Assembly (NCBI GenBank): GCA_016873375.1
Contig: VGXJ01000116.1
Coordinates: 1 to 6,040, forward strand
DNA: 6,040 nt
Source of the DNA: Phycisphaerae bacterium
GTDB taxonomy: Bacteria > Planctomycetota > Phycisphaerae > Phycisphaerales > SM1A02
Direction: 5' to 3'
Below are positions 1 through 5,238 of this stretch, piece by piece. The notes under the pieces were generated by a model. It did no database searches. It saw only the letters and a list, made by a program, of their open reading frames with translations, and was not told where the DNA came from. How positions within the stretch are numbered: the first letter of the stretch is position 1; every line of letters starts with the position of its first letter. The position numbers and the translations under genes are program-made.

Positions 1-623
1 TCGCCCATCGTCTTGGCATGGCCGAGCGCGACGGGGCCGGCCCACGCCAGCACCTCCGCTTCGTCAACGCGCACACGCAGGTCATCGCCGACGAGCTTCA
101 TGAACGAGGCCGCACTGCCTCCCTTTGCATCGTGGCCAGTGGCCAGCGCAGCCGTCTGGCTCACGACGACGTGCGATGCACCGAGTGATGCGAACGCCGG
201 CTGGCCCATGAAGGTCAACGCGCCATCGGCACCCATGCCGAGCGAGGTCGCCAGTGCCTTTGGATCGCTCGCCGGGAGCAAGAGCGTCCAGGCGGCCTGC
301 GGCTCGCCGGCCTTCGCATCGGTGATCGCGGTGCTGTACGCGACGATCGAGCCTCGTTCATCGAAGCCCTCGCCCACGCCAAGCCAACCCTTGAGCTGCT
401 CGACGGGCTTGCCGAGCACGCTCGTCTCGGGACGATTCATGCGCGCCAGCGTTTCCGAGAGATCGGCACCGGCGCGCGCCAGATCCGGAATGACCACGAA
501 GCTGATCGCCTGCGGGGGCACGAGCGCGAGTGCCGCTTCGGCGTTGCCGGCGGCGGTCGGCGCGGCGGCGAGCAGCACGAGGATCACCGGCGGGATGAAC
601 GATGCAGCGTGTGGCATGGGCAT
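1..623 (-). CDS. Secreted protein of unknown function (C-terminus outside window)
   Basis: An uninterrupted minus-strand frame runs from ATG at 623 to the window edge: 207 complete codons, no stop seen. I do not recognise the family. Residues about 9-25 are hydrophobic and followed by small residues (AAAPTAAGNAEA), which looks like a Sec signal peptide with cleavage near residues 25-30, so the product is probably exported. The n-region has no Lys or Arg, which is atypical. The mature part has alternating hydrophobic strands (for example ISFVVIPDLARAGADLSETL) and no Cys in the visible portion. No catalytic motif is apparent. ATG at 617 (Met3) is an equally possible start; neither has a good Shine-Dalgarno sequence. 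The gene is divergent from the membrane-protein gene starting at 647. A long open frame also exists on the opposite strand here, but the minus frame has the signal peptide and the normal G/C-rich third positions. Existence of the gene is likely; its function is unknown. Confidence 0.7.
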   Translation of the reverse strand, partial: MPMPHAASFIPPVILVLLAAAPTAAGNAEAALALVPPQAISFVVIPDLARAGADLSETLARMNRPETSVLGKPVEQLKGWLGVGEGFDERGSIVAYSTAITDAKAGEPQAAWTLLLPASDPKALATSLGMGADGALTFMGQPAFASLGASHVVVSQTAALATGHDAKGGSAASFMKLVGDDLRVRVDEAEVLAWAGPVALGHAKTMG

Positions 624-646
624 GGCGGGGCTACTGTACGACCGCG

Positions 647-1858
647 ATGACGGTTCAGGCCCACGACCCGCTCAGCCAACCGACGAACGATGCACTGCTG
701 GGCGCCGCAGCCGTGATGGTGGCTGCCGTGGCCCTTGCCTGGCTGCTGCGCCAAACAGGACTTCGCCATGCTGCCGTCGCCGCCGGCGTCATGACCGGCA
801 TCATGCTGGGCCCGATGGTGCTTGGTCCGAGCGCCCCCACGGCCTTCATGCGCTGGATCGACGGTGGTGCCGCCGAGCGGGAAGACCTGCGCGATGCGCA
901 GCGAATGGTCGAGGCCCGGCGTGTGGCAATGCTGCATGCCGGGCGTGCGCCGACGACGAGTGAACCGGCCGCCGCTGACGAGCTCGGCGCCGTCGAATGC
1001 GCCAAGGTCGCACTGACCCAGGCGCAGGTCGACTTTGCAGCTCCTCGACGTTGGATCGTGCTTGGTCTGGCCGCGTTGGCGATCCTTGCTGCGATGGCCG
1101 ATCCCGGACCGCGCCAGTCCCTTTGGCAGCCGACGGCGTTCGCCAAGGGCGCGTGGCTGGCGGTCGTGCCCATGAGTGCCACGCTCCTTTGTCTTGCGCT
1201 GATCGAGGCCGAGCGCGGCACGCCGATCGCCTTCGCGATCGCGGCATGCACGGGTTGTGCGGCTGTCGCTGCGGGAACCGATCGCGCGCTCGCCCACCGC
1301 GAAGAGACGACCAGGCCGCTGGCGCAGGCTGCTCGCTTCGCGACGCTTCTTGCACTCATGCCGCTGGTCGTCGGTGCATGGATGGCTTCGCAGGGTTCAG
1401 TCGCTGCAGCGCGCGCCGGCTGGTGCGCCATCGCTGCATGCCTGGGTGGCCTGCTCATCCAAGGCAACGCTGCCACGCAATTGCAGCGCATGACCGAGGT
1501 CGTCATCGTGCCTGCACTCACAGCACTGCTCATGGTGTCGATTGACCTGCGCACACAGGCTCACTGGATCACCACAGGGTTGGTGGTTCTTGCCTCGAGC
1601 GATGGCCGCTGGCTTGGTGCATGGGTCGGCGCCCGCAGTTCGGGTGCACTCGCAGGCGGATCGCCTTCACGCACGGCGCTTGCCGCGCAGGGGGCGACGG
1701 CGGCCCAGCTTGGATTCGTGGGCGTCTTGGCATTCACGACGGTAGCCCCGGCCTGGAGCATCGCCACGCTGGTGATGGGAGCGCTCTACATGGACCTTAC
1801 AGGCACACTGCGGTTTGCCGCTGCAGGATCGCTCCGCGCAGCCGACGACAGTGCATGA
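647..1858 (+). CDS. Multi-pass membrane protein, distantly like Kef/Na+-H+ antiporters
   Basis: A 403-residue, very Ala/Leu-rich protein with roughly ten hydrophobic segments, near residues 16-35, 41-60, 136-151, 166-186, 192-212, 231-248, 254-272, 284-303, 306-318, 345-364 and 368-385. The first two resemble the opening of CPA2/Kef antiporters: a TM1 followed by a Gly-rich GIMLGPMVLG stretch (51-60), like the family's aGillGPsllG. Later parts also match loosely: VIVPALTALLMVSIDLRTQ (286-304) and GRWLGAWVGARSSG (320-333), like the family's gK..ga..aar..G segment. A hydrophilic, charged stretch (about 68-135) follows TM2 where the family normally continues with membrane helices. I do not find the usual acidic ion-binding pair. 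It may be a diverged antiporter, a transporter relative with another role, or a degenerate paralogue. ATG 647 is preferred over the in-frame ATG 602, because 602 would overlap the start of the divergent gene; ribosome-binding sites are weak for both. Confidence 0.75.
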   Translation: MTVQAHDPLSQPTNDALLGAAAVMVAAVALAWLLRQTGLRHAAVAAGVMTGIMLGPMVLGPSAPTAFMRWIDGGAAEREDLRDAQRMVEARRVAMLHAGRAPTTSEPAAADELGAVECAKVALTQAQVDFAAPRRWIVLGLAALAILAAMADPGPRQSLWQPTAFAKGAWLAVVPMSATLLCLALIEAERGTPIAFAIAACTGCAAVAAGTDRALAHREETTRPLAQAARFATLLALMPLVVGAWMASQGSVAAARAGWCAIAACLGGLLIQGNAATQLQRMTEVVIVPALTALLMVSIDLRTQAHWITTGLVVLASSDGRWLGAWVGARSSGALAGGSPSRTALAAQGATAAQLGFVGVLAFTTVAPAWSIATLVMGALYMDLTGTLRFAAAGSLRAADDSA

Positions 1859-1905
1859 GGGCCAATGAGCGGCGATGCCGCACGGCGCATGTCGCGGAAC
1901 TCTGT

Positions 1906-1959
1906 CCGCTCCAGCCGCACGCTCCGCTCAGCCCAATGGCTCCACTCAGCCCTTGAGTG
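1906..1959. repeat. Degenerate 18-bp direct repeat, about three units
   Basis: Three adjacent 18-bp units start at 1906, 1924 and 1942. The clearest match is GCTCCGCTCAGCCC (1921-1934) with GCTCCACTCAGCCC (1939-1952), 13 of 14 identical; the 1906 unit matches the second at about 11 of 18 positions. The array lies in the convergent gap after the membrane-protein gene and runs into the last codons of the peroxidase gene. It therefore repeats that gene's terminal GGC-TGA on the minus strand. It looks like a small slippage duplication rather than a regulatory element. Confidence 0.5.
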
Positions 1960-2533
1960 CCGAGTCGATCGCTTCCATCAGTTCCTTCGATTCAGGCTTG
2001 ACGCTGCTGCCGAAGAAGCCGACTGGCTTGCCATCCTTGCCGATCACGTACTTGGAGAAGTTCCAGCCCGGCAGCTTGCCGGTCTGCGTGCCCAGGCACT
2101 CGTAGAGCTCGCTCTGCCCCGCGCCCGACTTGGTCTGCACCTTCGAGAACATGGGGAAGCTCACGCCGTACTTGCTCGAGCAGAACTCCTTGACCTGTGC
2201 CTCCGTGCCGGGCTCCTGCCCACCGAAGTCATTGCAGGGGAAGCCGAGAACGACCACACCCTTGTCCTTCATCGACGAAGCCAGCTTCTGAAGACCCTCG
2301 TACTGCGAGGTGTACCCGCAGCGGCTGGCCACATTCACGATCACGAGGACCTTGCCCTTCCAATCGGCGAGCGAGACCTCCTTGCCATCGATGTCCTTGA
2401 CCTTCAGGTCAAGCACCGTGCGGCCGGACCACTTGGCCGAGAGCTCCGCGGACTGCGGCGCATCGACCGCACAGGCGGCCCCCGCAATCATCAGGGCTCC
2501 GGTAACGACGGCATGACGAAGGGTGTTCAGCAT
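1946..2533 (-). CDS. Glutathione peroxidase family protein (thiol peroxidase), exported
   Basis: A 195-residue thioredoxin-fold peroxidase that reduces hydrogen peroxide or organic hydroperoxides. The family signatures are all present: NVASRCGYT with peroxidatic Cys72, GFPCNDFGGQEPGT with catalytic Gln106, KEFCSSKYGVSFPMF with Cys118 in the resolving position, and WNFSKYVIGKDG with Trp157 and Asn158. The active residue is Cys, not selenocysteine. A cysteine at the Cys118 position usually means electrons come from thioredoxin rather than glutathione. One small deviation is NDF where NQF is usual. Start: the frame stays open upstream to 2650, but ATG 2533 begins a normal signal peptide (hydrophobic residues 8-20, then ACAVDA), so the mature enzyme is probably periplasmic. 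The lipobox is poor (GAAC), so I do not call it a lipoprotein. It lies 121 bp downstream of glmS on the same strand and could be co-transcribed with it. Confidence 0.93.
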   Translation of the reverse strand: MLNTLRHAVVTGALMIAGAACAVDAPQSAELSAKWSGRTVLDLKVKDIDGKEVSLADWKGKVLVIVNVASRCGYTSQYEGLQKLASSMKDKGVVVLGFPCNDFGGQEPGTEAQVKEFCSSKYGVSFPMFSKVQTKSGAGQSELYECLGTQTGKLPGWNFSKYVIGKDGKPVGFFGSSVKPESKELMEAIDSALKG

Positions 2534-2621
2534 GTCGCCGCATTCGACGGCCGGGCCCTGCTGGATGCACCCCGGGCCGCAACCTGTGGGCACGCCCGAC
2601 CCGCCCGCGATCGCCCGAGGA

Positions 2622-2645
2622 CGGGGCGCCGGCCGAGTCGCCCCG
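2622..2645 (-). terminator. GC-rich hairpin after glmS stop, possible terminator
   Basis: On the minus strand CGGGGCG (2645-2639) can pair with CGCCCCG (2628-2622) around a 10-nt loop, starting nine bases after the glmS stop codon. There is no T-run after the stem, so it is not a textbook intrinsic terminator. It could be a weak or Rho-assisted terminator or an mRNA 3'-end stabiliser between glmS and the peroxidase gene. Confidence 0.3.
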
Positions 2646-2654
2646 ACCAAGGCA

Positions 2655-4493
2655 TCACTCGACGGTCACGCTCTTGGCCAGGTTGCGCGGCTTGTCCACA
2701 TCCTTGCCGCGCATGACTGCGGCGTGGTACGCGAGCAGCTGCAGCGGCACCACGGTGACGAGCGGCTGGAGCATTTCCGTGACGTCTGGGACGTAGAAGA
2801 CGTCCTCCGCCACCGTGCGGATGTGCTCGTCACCCTCGGTCGCGACCGCGATCACATGGCCGCCGCGGCTGCGCACCTCGGCGATGTTCGAAAGGACCTT
2901 CTCGTACTGGCTGTTCTTCGTCGCCACGAACACGACCGGCATGCCGCTGTCGATGAGCGCGATCGGGCCGTGCTTCATCTCGGCCGCAGGCATGCCCTCG
3001 GCGTGGATGTAGGAGATTTCCTTGAGCTTTAGCGCGCCCTCGAGGGCCACAGGGTAGTTCACGCCTCGGCCGAGGAAGAGCCAGTTCTCGCGCTCGATGT
3101 ACTTGGCCGCCGCAGTGCGGATGTGGTCGTTGAGCGCCAGAACGCGCTCGATCTTCTCGGGGATCGCTTCCATCTCGCGCAGGAGATGCGCGACCATGTC
3201 CGGGCTGAGGAAGCGGCGGCGACCGATGAAGGTCGCAAGCATCGCGGCCACCATGACCTGCCCAGTGAAGGCCTTCGTGCTCGCCACGCCGATCTCGGGC
3301 CCCACGCGCAGGTACACGCCGGCATCGGTCTCGCGCGAGATGCTCGAGCCGACCACATTGACGATGCCCAGCGCGGTGGCGCCGCGGCTCTTGGCCTCCT
3401 GCAGCGCAGCGAGGGTGTCTGCGGTCTCGCCGGACTGGCTCACCGCCACGACGACGGTGCCTTCCTCGACGATCGGGTTGCGGTAGCGGAACTCGCTTGC
3501 GAAGTCGAAATCGCTGGGAATCTTTGCCAACTCCTCCATCAGGTAGGTGCCGACCATGCAGGCGTGCAGCGCCGTGCCCTGGCCCACGAAGACCACGCGG
3601 CGCGCACGCGCGAGCTGGCGTGCGATGTCGCCGACGCCGCCGAGCTTGACATCGCCGATGCGCAGGTCGATGCGGCCCTTGAGCGAGGTGCGCAGGGCGC
3701 GAGGCTGCTCATGGATCTCCTTGAGCATGAAGTGGTCGTATCCGCCGAGCTCGATCTCCTGCAGGTCGATCTCGAGCTCACGGACCTCGGCCGTGATTGG
3801 CAGGTTGTCGACGGTCGTGGTGCGGAACGACTCGCGCGTGAGGCGTGCGACGGTGTAGTCGGCCAGGGTGAACGCCTGCGTGGTGTGGCTGACGATCGCG
3901 CTCGCATCGCTGGCGACGACATACTCGCCGTTGCCCACGCCCACCATGAGCGGGCTGCCCTTGCGGGCCACCACCAGCACATCGGGCTCCTTGGCGCACA
4001 TGGCGGCGATCGCGTAGGCACCCGTGACTTCACGCAAGGCCGACTGCACGGCCTTCTCAAGGTCGCCCTCGTAGAGCTCGCCGATCAGGTGCGCGAGCAC
4101 CTCGGTATCGGTCTCGCTCTCGAAGACATGGCCCTTCTCGAGCAGCCAGGTCTTGAGCGAGGCGTAGTTCTCGATGATGCCGTTGTGGATGATGGCGATG
4201 CCGTGGCCCTGCTTGGCGTCGTCGCGATGGGGGTGCGCGTTGAAATCGGTCACCCCACCGTGAGTCGCCCAGCGGGTGTGGGCCATGCCGATCGAACCCT
4301 CGAGCCCGCCCTTGTGCTCGATGGCCTCCTCAAGCGCAGCCACGCGGCCGATGCACTTGACCACCTGCAGGCCGGACCCGCTGAGCGTGCCGGCGCCCGC
4401 GCTGTCGTAGCCGCGATATTCCAGGCGCTTGAGCCCTTCGATCAGGACGGGAAGCGCCGGCCGGCGCCCGATGTATGCCACGATGCCGCACAT
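2655..4493 (-). CDS. glmS: Glutamine--fructose-6-phosphate aminotransferase (isomerizing)
   Basis: GlmS converts fructose-6-phosphate and glutamine to glucosamine-6-phosphate and glutamate. It is the cytosolic first step toward UDP-GlcNAc and peptidoglycan. The product is 612 residues, the usual length. It begins MCGIVAYIG, so Cys2 becomes the N-terminal nucleophile of the glutaminase domain (about 2-220), with HTRWATHG (72-79), HNGIIENY (103-110) and ETDTE (127-131). The two SIS isomerase domains follow (about 290-425 and 460-600): SQSGETADT (352-360), KLKE (489-492), KHGP with His508, and the C-terminal KSVTVE with Lys607, equivalent to the Schiff-base Lys603 of E. coli. Unusually, the sugar-phosphate loop that is CGTS in E. 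coli reads QGTA here (305-308). An AGAGGA ribosome-binding site lies ten bases before ATG 4493, inside an inverted repeat. The gene is divergent from the cyclo-ligase gene. There is no glmS ribozyme: the leader to the next gene is only 59 bp. Confidence 0.97.
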   Translation of the reverse strand: MCGIVAYIGRRPALPVLIEGLKRLEYRGYDSAGAGTLSGSGLQVVKCIGRVAALEEAIEHKGGLEGSIGMAHTRWATHGGVTDFNAHPHRDDAKQGHGIAIIHNGIIENYASLKTWLLEKGHVFESETDTEVLAHLIGELYEGDLEKAVQSALREVTGAYAIAAMCAKEPDVLVVARKGSPLMVGVGNGEYVVASDASAIVSHTTQAFTLADYTVARLTRESFRTTTVDNLPITAEVRELEIDLQEIELGGYDHFMLKEIHEQPRALRTSLKGRIDLRIGDVKLGGVGDIARQLARARRVVFVGQGTALHACMVGTYLMEELAKIPSDFDFASEFRYRNPIVEEGTVVVAVSQSGETADTLAALQEAKSRGATALGIVNVVGSSISRETDAGVYLRVGPEIGVASTKAFTGQVMVAAMLATFIGRRRFLSPDMVAHLLREMEAIPEKIERVLALNDHIRTAAAKYIERENWLFLGRGVNYPVALEGALKLKEISYIHAEGMPAAEMKHGPIALIDSGMPVVFVATKNSQYEKVLSNIAEVRSRGGHVIAVATEGDEHIRTVAEDVFYVPDVTEMLQPLVTVVPLQLLAYHAAVMRGKDVDKPRNLAKSVTVE

Positions 4494-4503
4494 GGGTGGT
4501 TGG

Positions 4504-4509
4504 TCCTCT
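4504..4509 (-). promoter_or_regulatory. Probable ribosome-binding site of glmS
   Basis: On the minus strand AGAGGA stands ten bases before the glmS ATG, a somewhat long but usable spacing. Four of its bases fall in the outer arm of the inverted repeat at 4506-4533. Confidence 0.45.
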
Positions 4510-4533
4510 GGCCGGGCCTTCGCCCGGTCGGAG
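4506..4533. promoter_or_regulatory. Inverted repeat in the glmS / cyclo-ligase divergent leader
   Basis: CCGGGC (4512-4517) and GCCCGG (4522-4527) form a perfect 6-bp stem with a 4-base loop. The pairing extends outward to 4506 and 4533, interrupted at two positions. In plus-strand RNA these two are G-U wobbles, giving a continuous 12-bp stem; in minus-strand RNA they are A-C mismatches. It fills half of the 59-bp gap between the divergent starts. It could be an RNA hairpin in either leader or a dyad operator. The stem bases are read from sequence; any function is inference. Confidence 0.4.
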
Positions 4534-4552
4534 TAGCCTACGAAATGAATCC

Positions 4553-5173
4553 ATGGAAGGCGAAGCCACCAGCACGGCCCAAGCGAAGAAATGGCTTCGA
4601 GAACGCAATCAGACCCTGCTGCGAGGCATGACCGACGCCCAACGGGCCGAGGGAAGCGCCAAGATTGCCGAGTCGGTCTACCTGATCGCCACCGCGTGGC
4701 GTGCCAGTGGAGTCTTGAGCTACCTCAACATGCGCAGCGAGCCCGACATGACGCTCCTGCACAATCCCTGGCTGGCGGCGGATCGGCCGCTCATGGCGCC
4801 GAGGGTCGTGGCGGGCTCGGGGATCGCGCCAGTCCTCCTCCAGCGCAAGGATGCCTCGTTCTCGCTCGATGCCAGCGGTGTCCGCGCCCCCGACGGTGCG
4901 ACAGTCGCCACCGAGGCGATCGATCTGGTGGTCGTGCCGGGGCTGGCGTTCGACCCGATGGGCCACCGCCTGGGCCGGGGGGGTGGCTACTACGACCGGT
5001 TCCTCCCCCGCCTGCGTCGACAGGCCGTGACCGTCGGCGCGTGCTTTGACGAGCAGGTGGTCGACCTCGTCCCGAGCGACCCCCACGACTGGCAACTGCA
5101 ATATGTCGTCACCCCCACGCGCGTCTGGTGGTTCGGGCGACTTCAGGCTCGATCTTCGGCGCTCTCGATGTAG
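4553..5173 (+). CDS. 5-formyltetrahydrofolate cyclo-ligase (MTHFS)
   Basis: This 206-residue protein fits the family that uses ATP to convert 5-formyl-THF to 5,10-methenyl-THF, recycling a stored folate form in one-carbon metabolism; it acts in the cytosol. The diagnostic part is VVVPGLAFDPMGHRLGRGGG (126-145), followed by YYDRFL (146-151); this Gly-rich loop (GRGGGYYDR) binds ATP phosphate. The amino-terminal helix KKWLRERNQTLLRGMTDAQR and the SYLNMRSEPDMTLL segment (56-69, with Glu63 at the substrate site) also match the family. Length is normal. The bacterial gene is often called ygfA or fau; I leave the symbol blank. ATG 4553 is chosen because the family's N-terminal helix begins just after it. 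An upstream in-frame ATG at 4475 would lie inside glmS. There is no well-spaced Shine-Dalgarno sequence (GGAG sits 19 bases upstream), so initiation may be leaderless or weak. Confidence 0.93.
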   Translation: MEGEATSTAQAKKWLRERNQTLLRGMTDAQRAEGSAKIAESVYLIATAWRASGVLSYLNMRSEPDMTLLHNPWLAADRPLMAPRVVAGSGIAPVLLQRKDASFSLDASGVRAPDGATVATEAIDLVVVPGLAFDPMGHRLGRGGGYYDRFLPRLRRQAVTVGACFDEQVVDLVPSDPHDWQLQYVVTPTRVWWFGRLQARSSALSM

Positions 5174-5177
5174 GATC

Positions 5178-5205
5178 CCGCGCGTCGCCGCGCATGGTCG
5201 CGCGG
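5178..5205 (+). terminator. GC-rich hairpin after the cyclo-ligase gene, possible terminator
   Basis: CCGCGCG (5178-5184) can pair perfectly with CGCGCGG (5199-5205) around a 14-base loop, four bases after the stop codon. No T-run follows, so this is a weak terminator call. It may separate the cyclo-ligase transcript from that of the LysM gene, which starts 33 bases further on. Confidence 0.33.
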
Positions 5206-5223
5206 CAGCCGACCAATTCGACC

Positions 5224-5230
5224 GGAAAGG
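5224..5230 (+). promoter_or_regulatory. Ribosome-binding site of the LysM protein gene
   Basis: GGAAAGG lies eight bases before ATG 5239. It is the best-looking Shine-Dalgarno sequence in the window and fixes the start of the LysM gene. Confidence 0.65.
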
Positions 5231-5238
5231 ATTCCGTC

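Noticed and set aside
13..963. A 316-codon open frame on the plus strand at the left end
   Set aside because: It overlaps the minus-strand secreted protein and the membrane-protein gene; it has a low-complexity Ser/Ala/Arg product and no domain or plausible start signal.
655..1554. A 299-codon open frame on the minus strand inside the membrane-protein gene
   Set aside because: Its product is a Ser/Ala/Arg-rich mirror of the hydrophobic protein; the plus frame has coherent membrane helices.
1869..1881. Small hairpin GCGGC-GAT-GCCGC after the membrane-protein gene
   Set aside because: Only 5 bp with a 3-base loop and no T-run; too weak to call a terminator in GC-rich DNA.
2468..2533. Lipoprotein signal on the peroxidase
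   Set aside because: The residues before Cys21 (GAA) lack the aliphatic residue expected at -3 of a lipobox; an ordinary signal peptide fits better.
4494..4552. glmS ribozyme or other riboswitch upstream of glmS
   Set aside because: The gap is only 59 bp to the divergent gene, too short for the ribozyme, and no matching core was seen; only a simple inverted repeat is present.
3123..4631. A 502-codon open frame on the plus strand across glmS
   Set aside because: It lies antisense to an unmistakable GlmS; its product is rich in His, Asp, Ala and Arg with no domain, as expected from the mirror of a high-GC gene.
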